A DNA stretch of 64,000 nt from Burhinus oedicnemus (Eukaryota; Chordata; Aves; Charadriiformes; Burhinidae), in contig VFFE01008914.1 in NCBI GenBank assembly GCA_008921705.1, positions 141,614-205,613 of the forward strand, in the 5' to 3' direction. A program made the position numbers and the translations under genes. The notes under the pieces were generated by a model that searched no databases, was not told the origin of the DNA, and saw only the letters and a list, made by a program, of their open reading frames with translations. Shown piece by piece: positions 21,830-32,481 of this stretch. Position 1 is the first letter of the stretch. Each line of letters starts with the position of its first letter.

Positions 21830-24629
21830 ATACACCAATTCACGCAGCATGAGGAACAAATAGGAAGAACTAGAGATCTGTGTGCGATTGTAGGGCCGTG
21901 ATCTCATCGCAATTACTGAGACATGGTGGGATAGCTCACATGACTGGAATGCTGTCATGGATGGCTATGTCCTCTTTAGGAAAGATAGGCCAGCAAGGTG
22001 AAGTGGTGGAGCTGCTTTTTATGTGAGAGAGCAACTGGAATATATCGAGCTGTCCCTGGGGGTGGATGAAGAGAGAGTGGAGAGCTTGTGGGTAAGGACT
22101 AAGGGGCAGGCTAACACAAGGGACACTGTTGTGGGGGTTTATTACAGGCCACCTGATCAGGATGGGGAAGTTGATGAGGCCTTCTACAGACAGCTGAGAG
22201 CTGCCTCACAATCCCAGGCCTTGGTTCTCATGGGGGACTTCAGTCACCCTGATATCTGCTGGGAAGGCTACGCAGCTAGGCATGTACAGTCCAGGAGGTT
22301 CCTCCAGTGTCTTGATGATACCTTTTTGACTCAGGTGGTGGAGGAGCCGACAAGGAGAGGTGTACTACTGGACCTAGTACTGACCAACAAAGAGGGACTG
22401 GTGGAGGCCATTAAGGTTGGGGGCAGCCTCGGCTGTAGTGATCATGAGAAGATCGAGTTCAGGATTATGTGGAGTAGGCATAAAATGACAAGTAGGATTG
22501 CAAGCTTGGACTTCAGGAGAGCTAACTTTGATGTCTTCAAGAAACTGCTTGGAGAAATCCCATGGGTTAGGGCTCTAGAGGATAGGGGGGCTCCAGAGAG
22601 CTGGTTGATATTCAAGGATCACTTCATCCAAGCTCAGGATCGCTGCATCCCTAAGAGCAAGCAATCAGGCAAGGGAAGCAGGAGACCTGCATGGTTGAGC
22701 AGGGAGCTTGTGAAAAAGCTCAAGTGGAAGAAGGAAGTTTACACTAAGTGGAGGAAGGGACTGACCACTTGGGAAGATTACAAGAATGCTGCCAGGGTAT
22801 GCAGGGATGAAATGAGGAAAGGCAAGGAATTAAATCTGGCAAGGGATGTCAAGGTCAACAGGAAGGGTTTCTTCAAGTACATCAGAGGCAAAAGGAAAAG
22901 TAGACAATATGTGGGCCCGCTGTGTAGAGAAGGCGGAATTACTGAATGCCTTTTTTGTTTCAGTCTTTACTGCTCAGACCAGCCCTCAGGAGTTCCAGAC
23001 TTTACAGGTAACAAAGGAAGTCTGGAGGAAGGGGGACTTTCCCTTGGTTGAGGAGGATCAAGTTAGAGATAAGGTAAGTAAACTGGACATCCACAGGTCC
23101 ATGGGTCCTGGTGGGATGCACCTGCAAGTGCTGAGGGAGCTGGCAGAAGTCATTGCTGGGCCACTCTCCATCATCTTTGAAAGGTCCTGGAGAACAGGTG
23201 AGGTGCCTGAGGACAGGAGGAAAGCCACTGTCACTGCAGTCTTCAAAAAGGGCAAGAAGGAAGACCCGGGAAGCTACAGGCCAGTCAGCCTCACCTCCAT
23301 CCCTGGAAAGATGATGGAACAGCTCGTTCTGGGCATCATCTCAATGCCTCTGGAGGAAAAGAAGGTTATCAGAAGTAGCCAAGATGGATTCACCAAGGAG
23401 AAGTCATGTCTGACTAATCCAATAGCCTTCTACAATGGTGTGTCCGGATGGATAGATGAGGGGAGGGCAGTGGATGTTGTCTACCTTGACTTCAGCAAGG
23501 CTTTGACCCTGTCTCTCACAGCATCCTCATAGGCAATCTTAGGAAGTGTGGGTTGGATGAATGGACGGTGGGGTGGATTGAAAACTGCCTGGCAGACAGA
23601 GCTCCGAGGGTTGTGATTAGTGGCACAGAGTCTAGTTGGAGGTCTGTGAGAAGTGGTGTTCCCCAGGGGTCAGTACTGGGTCCAGTCCTGTTCAACATAT
23701 TCATCAGTGACCTGGATGAAGGGATAGGGTGTACCCTCAGCAAGTTTGCTGATGACACAAAACTGGGAGGGGTGGCTGACACGCCAGAAGGCTGTGCTGC
23801 CATTCAGTGTGACCTGGACAGGCTGGAGAGCTGGGCAGAGAGAAACCTCATGAAGTTCAACAAGGGCAAGTGTAAGGTCCTGCACTTGGGGACAAATAAC
23901 CCCAGGCACCAGTACAGGTTAGGGGCTGACCTGCTGGAAAGCATCTCTGTGGAAAGGGACCTGGGAGTCCTGGTGGACAAGAGGATGACCATGAGGCAGC
24001 AATGTGTCCTTGTGGCCAAGAAGGCCAATGGCATCCTGGCGTGCATCAAGAGGAGTGTGGCAAGCAGGTCGCGGGAAGTTATCCTCCACCTCTACTCTGC
24101 CCTGGTGAGGCCATACCTGGAGTCCTGTGTCCAGTTCTGGGCTCCCCGGTTCAAGAAGGACAGGGAAATGCTGGAGAGGGTACAGCAGAGGGCTAGAAAG
24201 ATGATGAGGGGGCTGGAACATCTTTCTGATGAGGAAAGGCTGAGGGACTTGGGTCTTTTGAGTCTGGAGAAGAGAAGGCTCAGAGGGAATCTCATCAATG
24301 CTTACAAATACTTACAGGGAGGTTGTCGGCAGGATGGCACCAGTCTTTTTTCGGTGGTGCCCAGCGATAGGACAAGAGGTAATAGGCACAAACTTGACCA
24401 TAGGAAGTTCCATCTAAACATGAGGAGGAACTTCTTTCCTTTGAGGGTAGCAGAGCACTGGAACAGGCTGCCCAGAGAGGTAGTGGAGTCTCCGACTCTG
24501 GAGAAATTCCAAACCCTCCTGGACGCCATCCTGTGGAACCTGCTGTAGGTGACCCTGCTCTGTCAGTGGGGTTGGACTAGATGATCTCCAGAGGTCCCTT
24601 CCAACCCCTGTGATTCTGTGATTCTGCAA
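21830..24629 (+). mobile_element. CR1 LINE, 5'-truncated younger copy D, nested in E
   Basis: The insert begins in the ORF2 N-terminal region (YTNSRSMRNK) and ends with a CR1 tail (GTTGGACTAGATGATCTCCA ... GATTCTGTGATTCTGCAA). Removing it joins the flanks into a continuous VLDFRKANFSSL reading of copy E. That shows both the exact insertion point and that E was already present. Short TTT (or the repeated TTTTAGA) homology is shared at both sides. D is 5'-truncated, as expected of target-primed insertion. It is nearly identical to copy C. Confidence 0.93.
21836..24548 (+). pseudogene. CR1 copy D ORF2: endonuclease plus reverse transcriptase, decayed
   Basis: An early CAG-to-TAG stop (MRNK*EEL) is private to D. 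A TGA at 21999-22001 after KDRPAR is shared with copy C. The endonuclease and linker are then open from 22023 to about 22910 (GDFSHPDICW; LLDLVLTNKEGL; GCSDHEKIEF; VCRDEMRKGKELNLARD). A roughly 40-bp deletion near 22915-22930 shifts frame into 22846-23532 (KSMGPGGMHLQVLREL in general form; GKMMEQLVLG). The one-base loss at 23502-23504 after DFSKA is shared with C. The last frame, 23553-24548, is intact: [20 protein letters not shown] box at 23745-23756, [12 protein letters not shown], and the end [18 protein letters not shown]. Confidence 0.92.
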
Positions 24630-26958
24630 TTTTAGAAAAGCAAACTTCAGCTCACTCAGAGCTCTGTTGGGAGGGATTCCATGGGAAGCTTCCATGAAGA
24701 ATAAAGGGGTTAGCAAGTGCTGGGAGTTTTTCAAGAGTGCTCTCCTGGAAGCACAAAAACAGTTCATCTCTTTTAAAAGTAAGGGAAGTAGGTGGAGCCA
24801 GAGACCCCCTTGGCTTAACTGTGAGCTTCTGAGTCTGCTTAAAACCAAAAGACAAACATATGGAAATGTGGGTGAATATCTGTTGAGAACTACAAGGGCA
24901 TTGCCAGGGTGTGCAGAGACGCAGTTAGAAAAGCAAAAGCTCAGCTTGAATTGAAATTGACCAGAGATTTCAAAAACTACAAGAAAGTCTTCTTCAGGTA
25001 CATAAAGAACAAGCAGAAACAGAAGGAAAATATTGGCCCACTGTTAAACAGGAGAGGGGAATTAGTGTGCAACAATGCTGAAAAGGCAGAGGTTCTCAAC
25101 ACTTCCTTCACCTCTGCCTCTACCAGCACTGTTGGGCCCCAGGCCTTGGGAACAAAAATGCAGGTTGATGCAAACACAAACCCACCATCAGTGAAGGAAG
25201 AGTTGGTATGCAAACTACTACAGAAGCTTGACCCCTACATATTGATGGGCCCTGACGTTATCCACACAAGAGTGTTAACAGAGCTGGCTGACGTCATTGC
25301 AAGGACACTCTCCATAATCTTTGAGAAGTCATGGAGATTGGGGGATGACCCAGAAGACTGGAAAAAGGCTAATGTCACCCTCATCTACAAAAAGGGCTTA
25401 AAGGAGAATCCAGGAAATTGTAGACCCATCAGTCTTACTTCAGTCCCTGGGAAAGTTACAGAACAAATCATCTTGGGGGCTATCACAAGTCAAATGAAGC
25501 ACGTGATTGGGAAAAGTCAGCATGGATTCACCAAGGGCAAATTATGCTTGACAAACCTGATTGCCTTCTACAACAAAGTAACCTGCTCATTTGATATGGG
25601 GTGAGCAGTGGACATTGTCTACTTGGATTTTTCCAAGGCTTTCGACAAGGTTCTCCACAGCTTCCTCCTAGAGAAACTGATGTGTTACAGTCTAAACAAG
25701 TGGTCTGTGCAGTGGTGTGGGAATTGATGCACGGGAGGTGAAAAATGCTGATGTCTGCTTATCTCTTGTGCAGACCTTATTGGTGGAGATCCAAGAGGTC
25801 GGCTAGAGAAGCAGCCAAAGGAGAGAGTGTTGTGGCAGCAGGACGGTCCTGTTTTGGCTAAAGATTGCACAAATGAAGGAACAAGCAGATAAATGGTTTC
25901 AGCACAGAATCCTGAAGACTACAGTGCCCAAAGTGAGACCTTTTGCTTGATTATCTATGAAATGAATATTAAAGTTGGCATCCCTGAATATGATAATGAG
26001 CTTAAAGAAGGACATGCTAAACATATATGACTATAGCACTCAACTCTCCACCCAAATCATGTCACAAGTCAGGTCGCCCGGGGATCAATACTGGGCCCAA
26101 TGCTGTTTTAATATCTTCATAAGTGATCTGGATGATGAGATCAAGTGTACCCTGACAAAGTTTGCCGATGATACCAAACCGAGTGGAGAAGTGGACATTT
26201 CAGAAGGGAGAGCTATCTTGCAGGAAGACCTAGATAGGCTTGAAGGGTGGACTAACAAGCACCCTATGAAGTTCAACAAGGACAAGTGTAAGGTCTTGCA
26301 CCTGGGAAAACATAATCCAGGAGTGCAGCACAGGCTGGGATCTACCTGGCTGGGGAGCAGCTCTGTGGAAAGGGACCTGAGGGTCCTGGTGGACAAGCTC
26401 AATATGTGAACAGTGTGCTGCTGCAGCAAAGAAAGACAACAGGATGCTAGGTTTTATCAATGCAGGTATCACCAGCAGAGATAAAGAAGTCATTATTCCA
26501 CTCTACTTAGCACTTGTCAGGCCACACCTGGAATACTGTGTTCAGTTTTGGTCCCTGCTATACAAAAAAGATGTGGACAGGCTGGAGAGGGTCCAGAGAA
26601 GGGCCACCAAGATGATCAAAGAACTGGGAAGCATGCCAGATGAGGAAAGGCTGAGTGAATTGGGTTTGTCCAGCCGTGAGAAAAGAAGGCTTAGGAGAGA
26701 CATTATCACCATATTCCAGTATTTAAAGTGTGACTACAAAGAAGGTGGAGACTCCCTTTTTACATGGAGTCACATGGAAAAGATGAGGGGTAATAGGTAC
26801 AAGTTACTCCTGGGGAGGTTATGATTAGACACAAGAGGAAATTTTTTCACAGTGAGAATAATCAGCCATTGGAATAATCTCCCCAGGGAAGTGGTGGATT
26901 CCCCAACACTGGACACTTTTAAGATTCAGCTGGACAGGGTGCTGGGCCATCTTGGTTA
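24630..26958 (+). pseudogene. CR1 copy E ORF2, 3' part (reverse transcriptase)
   Basis: It continues the interrupted DFRKANF block, then WLNCELLSLLKTKRQTY (24667-24954). The reverse-transcriptase fingers/palm follow at 24909-25604 ([61 protein letters not shown]). DFSKAFDKVLHS is at about 25630-25665. A non-CR1 block, 25735-26062, interrupts the domain. The FADD box is at 26161-26172 and VERDLRVLVDK near 26370. After frame changes come [18 protein letters not shown] (26520-26575) and the end HLG-stop at 26956-26958. It is multiply disabled. Confidence 0.88.
25735..26062. other. non-CR1 block inside copy E reverse transcriptase
   Basis: CR1 homology stops after the KWSVQWCGN coding near 25725 and resumes with the GGGGATCAATACTGGGCCCA block near 26079. 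About 150 bp of CR1 coding would be expected here, but roughly 330 bp of unrelated AT-richer sequence stands instead. No ORF, terminal repeat or known tail is obvious. It may be a small insertion combined with a deletion, or a patch of a degraded element. Confidence 0.5.
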
Positions 26959-27037
26959 GGCCATGCTTTTGCCCAGAAAGGTTGGACCAGATGATCCTTG
27001 AGGCCTCTTCCAACCTGGTACTCTATGATTCTATGAA

Positions 27038-29923
27038 TAATGACATTCAGGTCTACAGATTAGGTTTTTAAAAGATAATCATTGACTTGATATCACTGTC
27101 ATTGATGTTAATGTCAACTGAAAGTCAATATAGACAGCTCAACAATGAGCTTAAATATTCATTAAGACATTCCATCAGAGCAGTCATTTAAGCCTGCGTT
27201 CTTCCTACTGACTAGCTCCTGCAAATCCAGATAGACATTTAATGAGTAAAATAATGATTGTAAATAATGTTACTGGTAGTTTATCCTTTGTTCTCTAACG
27301 GTGGGCAACGTTGATCTCACCGTACCTGTATTCATTGACTGAACATTTACTAGGATATGATTTTTTATTAAGATGTGTATAACCCACTGTTATACCTTAA
27401 TTCCATCTATTAAAATTATACAGCTTATTCTACTGATAGATACTACCAAGATCAGCCTCATCGCATTACATCATATGTACATTCACATTTGTTAGGAACC
27501 TCAGATATAAGATACAGTTTGTGCAGTCTGCTAGTTAAATTGAATCAGAAATAAAGTGAACAAGCCAGGAGTTAACTGTATATTATCTTTGGTGGCATTC
27601 AAATTATTTCTGCACCATTAAGCATATTTCTAATTTCAATTGCTCTCTATTATTTAGAAAGGAGCTAGAGTTTATGTCCAAATGGTTTTCCATTTCACTT
27701 AGACTCAGCACCGTTTTACCTTTTGTTATCCATGATGTACTGGCATCTCAAGCATGAAATTATGAAGCTAAATGTACAGGAAACTTTCTTTATGTTGAAT
27801 ATATTCCCCCCCCCAGCATGAATTGCCTTTTCTGTACTTCTCTTTGTTTGATTACTTAATACAAAATTCTGACACTTTTTTGTACAGTAGAATGAATAGG
27901 TCACTAACTGTACACCCTGACTTCTCCAAAGTACTGTGGCTTCTCTTGAGACTAAATCCATCCACACTTTGAATTAATAAATCTGAGTACCTCAGAAAGC
28001 TACTATTTTTTTCCCACAGTTGTCACTTCAGAAAGGCAATTAGATATACTTACCTAGTGAGCACTTGCTACAGAAATCCTTTATAAATTTGTTACCAAGC
28101 TATTCTTACACATAAGTGGCTAAACTTTTAACTAAATAGAATGATGTTATAATTTACGTGGTGACTTATTTCAAATGTTACAACTGACCAATGCCTTTCA
28201 AAAGATCTAGAGCTTATTCAATTATATTTCACTCCATATTGTCTCTAGCTTCTGAGTTAGCTTAGTTCACATAATCCTTCACTGTCTTAAACGCGCAAAC
28301 ACATAAAAAGTCTGAGTAAATTGATGACTTTTTTTTCTCTCATTGTGTACACTTTAGAACTCTCTGTGTTTGACTAACAATACTATCATTTTATTTCACA
28401 ACCTTCTTCTATATTTGGGGTTTTAACTTTTGCTTTTATATACACCATTCTTTTCACACTACTGTTACAATGGTGTCACTTATTCTTGGACTGTTATATA
28501 GATATCCTAGACTTCCGTAAAGTGCATGGACCAGCTTGGATCTAGCTACTTCTGAAGCCAGACATTTTTCTGGGATTGAATTCAATTAACTTCTGTTAGA
28601 GAGGGATTCTTTATATTTTCCACTTCAAATTGTACAGATTGAGCACTCTACAACATTCCTTTGATCTTTAAAGGACAAGCTGGTGAATATTTTAAATTAA
28701 TAAAATTTTCTGCCAGGAGAAATTTATTTAAGTCTGATTCTGCAGGTCAAGTAAATGCAATAGCTTTATCTGAATTTATATGGCCTATAACTATCATTAA
28801 ATAAATGTCTGCATGACATGGTTTGTATCTCTTAGTGATCAACAATTTAAGCTGAAAAGCCTAGCTCAAGATCTTGATCATTGTTCATATTTTGCAAAAT
28901 TCAGGTCAAACCTTCTTATGAAACCTTGTACATAGACTGAGAAAGTGTACACTTAAGAATACTGTAGAATATGAAGCACAGATATTTTCTGCAGTGTAAA
29001 CTGTTCCTAGATTTATTGTTTGATGTCTGTGAACTAGAAGCAAAATGAAGTTTTTCAGTGTAGAGGACATTAGCCTTTCAAACTAAGGTGTAGTTTAAAC
29101 AGTAGTCTCATTTTTATTTTGCTTGCTTGTTTGTCTCATCAATCTACTACAGAAAAGAGAGCAAGTAAACCTTCTATTAATAATTTTATTTATTCAGTAC
29201 TTCATAACTTGTCCCAAGAAAAACCACTGTGCTGTCTTCTATTACTTTTTTACATATTACTTGCACATATGCAAATATTTACATGCAGATCAAAAGCAGA
29301 GACCAATGCCCTGCTGTATCTCATAGCCACTTTTTGCAACGACCATGTTTAAGGAAATGAATATGAAAGAAAAATAATATTTTAATTAAGAAACTGACTG
29401 TATTCTAGGTAAGGAAGAAATAGAATGAGTTTCACTGTGAAAGACTAAATCTCTCTGGGCTTCAGAGGACACCAAAAGCGCAATTGACCTTAATAGCTAG
29501 TTAACTCTACAGGCAGACCAAAGGATAACATAAGACCCATCCAAAGGAGTATACTGAACAGTGCTCAATAAGGTTTGAAGCATTCTCAATTAAAGGAGTT
29601 GTCTAACAGCAGGTGCTGAAAGACTCTGGGTAGACCCTCTCAAACAAAGGTCACCAGAGGCAGATGTTATGCACACAGATGGATTACCTCCTCACAAGGA
29701 ACAAAGTGAAAGAGGGGAGAAGAGGGGCGAAGAGAGAGAAGGAGAGGTATTTCTGGTCTAAATGTAGCATAAATAGACTAAATGCAGATATTTATTTTTT
29801 TTTTAATATCACATCCTCAACAACTATTCATAACAGTGTTCTGTATGTGTATATGTTCATACCTATCTAATCTACCTACCTACCTACCTACCTTCCTACC
29901 CACCTACCTATATTTGGTGTATG
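27038..29923. other. AT-rich unique DNA, no supported gene
   Basis: No transposon or exon could be supported. A short C run is present near 27809. The right end holds a tetranucleotide repeat (see 29858-29915). Confidence 0.5.
29858..29915. repeat. (CTAC/CTAT)n tetranucleotide microsatellite
   Basis: An imperfect run of CTAC and CTAT units (with TTCC interruptions) directly precedes the LTR. Related CTAT units recur just beyond the LTR at about 30733-30757, suggesting the LTR inserted into one microsatellite. Confidence 0.8.
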
Positions 29924-30724
29924 TGTTAAGGTGTTGGTATTAGAGGGGTGGGATGTCTGCAGGGTTGGCCTCTGTGAGAAGAGGCCAGGGGCTGCCCCGT
30001 GCCAGACACAGCCAGTTCCAGCTGGCTCCAATGGACCCATCGTAGGGAGCAGCTGAGCTCCTTAGACAAGATGGTGGCACCTTGAGGGAAACAAGCTTAA
30101 GAAAGGGCAGAAAGCACCACAGAAAGAGGAGGGAACAAAAAGAGTGAGAAAGACCAAAGGGAAGAACAAGGTCAGAGAAGAAGGAGGAAGAGGCAGTGTT
30201 CTATAGTGCTAGAGCAGAGATTCCCCTGCAGCCCACGGACAACCTGTGCTGGAGCAGACAGATATTCCTAAAGGAGCTGCCACCCATGGAGAACCCATGC
30301 TGGAACAGAAGAAAAGTGTGGGAAGGAAGTAGTGGCAGAGAGAAATTGTTACATACCACTTGTAACCCCCCCACACCCCTCATCCCTCACTGCATCTCTT
30401 GGGGAGGGGGGATAGGAGTCTTGAGTGAAGGAGTGAAGCTGAGCTGGGGAAAGGAGAAGAGGAAAGCTGCTGTTTTAATGTTTGTCTTTTTGTTTTCCAC
30501 TAACCAAAATATTTATTGTAATTAGCAATAAATTAAATTCATTTCACCAGGTCAAGTCTGTTTTGCCTGCAATTGTAATTGGTATATGATCTCCCTGTCT
30601 TCATCTTGACCCACCAGCTTTCTTGTCCCTCTTCTTCCTATTTTCACCCCTGTTCCGCTGAGGGTGAAGGAGTGTGCAAGTAGTTAGGTAGGCATTTGGC
30701 TGCTAGGCAAGAGTAACCCACCAC
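29924..30724 (+). mobile_element. avian endogenous-retrovirus LTR (about 800 bp), solo
   Basis: It begins TGTTAAGGTGTTGGTATTAG and ends near GAGTAACCCACCAC. Blocks CCAGTTCCAGCTGGCTCCAA, AAGATGGTGGCACCTTGAGG and CAGGTCAAGTCTGTTTTGCC are the pattern I associate with a widespread avian ERV LTR family. Two copies of a short GAGCAG...CTGC(A/C)...CCCA(C/T)GGA unit lie near 30210-30300, where longer members carry arrays of such units. AATAAA lies at 30527-30532. No internal retroviral sequence adjoins it. The target duplication is not clear because the flanks are repetitive. Confidence 0.75.
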
Positions 30725-31990
30725 TCACTCTATCATCTATCTATCCATGTATCTATCCCTCAGTTGTATTTTTACCTTCAGTTGTCTTGAGTTAAGGAAG
30801 ACCTAAGAATAAATGGATAACATCAAGCCTTTCCCCCTTTACAGTTGAAAGGAAGTGCCTATGGAAGTGGGACTGCCCTATCAGCATCATGACTGAGCTC
30901 ATTATTTGCTTGAGTTCTTAGTATTGTATCCTGGTAACAGATTAAGGCTCTCATTTCAGCTGCAGACACAAAGGTATGGTACCTCAAAGACCTGAGGGAA
31001 GGCATCATTTTTTATTTGTTTTTGTTTACTTGTTTGCTTTTGGTTTTCCCACAGGGACTCGTAGTAAGACAGGAGGCTCTCTGTTACCCAGAAATTCCAC
31101 AGAAAACATATGACAGGGTAAAATCAAACTAAAGAAAGCATTCTGCTACTATATTTGAAGGCATATGAAACTAAGTCCAAAGTAGCATTTAGTCATCAAT
31201 GCATTCCAAGTTTAATGTCAAAAAAAGACCAATAAGATTTTAATTAGAGAAAAGAAACTGTTTCCTCTGGGTATACAACATGTATTGTTGCATCTTTTAC
31301 TTATGCATCAATAAGAAAGAGTAGATCCACTGCACTAATGACTAAAAATTGAATGGATGGTCATTAATATCTAAAAAAGTTGGGCTCATACTCCCATCTG
31401 TACTGAAGCTAAATCAGCTTCGTGTTATCCATATTTTCACATTGATCAGATTTCTTGGCAGCAATAGCAAAGTTCACGAAAAGCACATCAATTGTGTAAC
31501 AACAGGTGTTTTACATGACAGCTGAAAATAGATGTCACTTTGCAGCACGTGGAAATATCTTAGGAGAAGCTAGATTTGTTATCTCTAAAAATCACTCACT
31601 GAAGAACTAGTAAAATCAAAGAACTATTAACTATTGGAGAACTGTTAACAATCAAATAATTAAAAACAAACAGGAAAATATTCCTTGTTTCCACAATTTC
31701 AAGCATTACAGAAATGACACAAAAAATACGCTGCTTTTTTTGAGTGAGAAATAAAGGGGAAATACAGGGAACAAAATAAGGAGAAAAGATGAGTTTATGG
31801 TCAAGATTTGGGCTAGGATTATGGTTTCTTCAGGAAAAAAACCAGAATATATCTCATTACATTTGATGCTTGAAGTGATGTCTTGGCTAAAATGAAGGCT
31901 GAGGACACTGGGACTCATGCTAAAAACAGGAAACTAAACAGGGTCACCAAGGTCAGCCCTGTATCTCCCTCTCAAGCTCAGTGCCTAAGC

Positions 31991-32012
31991 TTAGGGTTAA
32001 AGTTAGGGTTAG
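31991..32012 (+). repeat. TTAGGG-like interstitial motif
   Basis: TTAGGGTTAA AGTTAGGGTT AG contains two exact TTAGGG hexamers and near copies. Similar degenerate GGATTAGGATTA-like motifs occur at 35129-35149 and 36771-36795. This is weak, short telomere-like sequence, not an array. Confidence 0.45.
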
Positions 32013-32396
32013 AACTATTGAAAAGAAGACTAGATTAATTGTTTCTCTTGTGAAATTCTCCAATAGTCATAGGCTCAAAACAAGGCTGTTGTTCCCAGGT
32101 ATTTCAGCTAACCCTGACGCTCTTGGATAAGTAGCCTATGCCTAGTGTTTTGAAGATGATACACTTCAGAAGCTAGATGCAAGACAAACAACATGGATGG
32201 TGCTGCTTTCAGCATCAACAAGAAGAACAAAAGTAGCCAGGGACACGGTCTGACTGATCTGTAGGCTTTCTAGTGGTGCAGCAGAAGAGGTTGGGGTCCA
32301 CAGAAAGAGACTTTGGAGAGTGTTAGCAGTTGTAGCCTTGTTATGTGGCTCAGCTGAGAGCTGAGGTTTTCTTACTTTGCCACCATCTTTTATCTT

Positions 32397-32481
32397 GAAG
32401 GAGGGAGGGCAGAGAAGGAGAGAGGGAGATGGTGAGAGAGGGAGAGAGGAGAGAGGGAGGGAGGGAGGAAAAGGAAGGATT
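32397..32481 (+). repeat. GA-rich purine tract
   Basis: Roughly 85 bases are almost pure A/G (GGGAGG, GAGAGA units) on the plus strand. This low-complexity tract could form triplex or H-DNA. Confidence 0.8.

Larger units (their letters stand above)
19713..27037 (+). mobile_element. CR1 LINE, nearly full length, old copy E (host of D)
   Basis: The copy runs from a GC-richer 5' untranslated region (from about 19713) through ORF1 and ORF2 to the tail TTGGACCAGATGATCCTTGA...CTATGATTCTATGA ending near 27037. Subtracting the 2.8-kb insertion D leaves about 4.5 kb, the usual full CR1 length. ORFs are broken by stops and frameshifts. It belongs to a different subfamily from C/D: its tail reads TGATCCTTGAGGCC rather than TGATCTCCAGAGGTCC. 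About 0.3 kb of ORF2 (25735-26062) does not look like CR1. Confidence 0.9.

Noticed and set aside
23516..24529. Minus-strand open frames across CR1 D
   Set aside because: They are the antisense of the reverse-transcriptase frame 23553-24548.
29700..29915. Possible CRISPR-like or tandem gene repeat
   Set aside because: It is a plain tetranucleotide microsatellite with no spacers; the DNA is avian.
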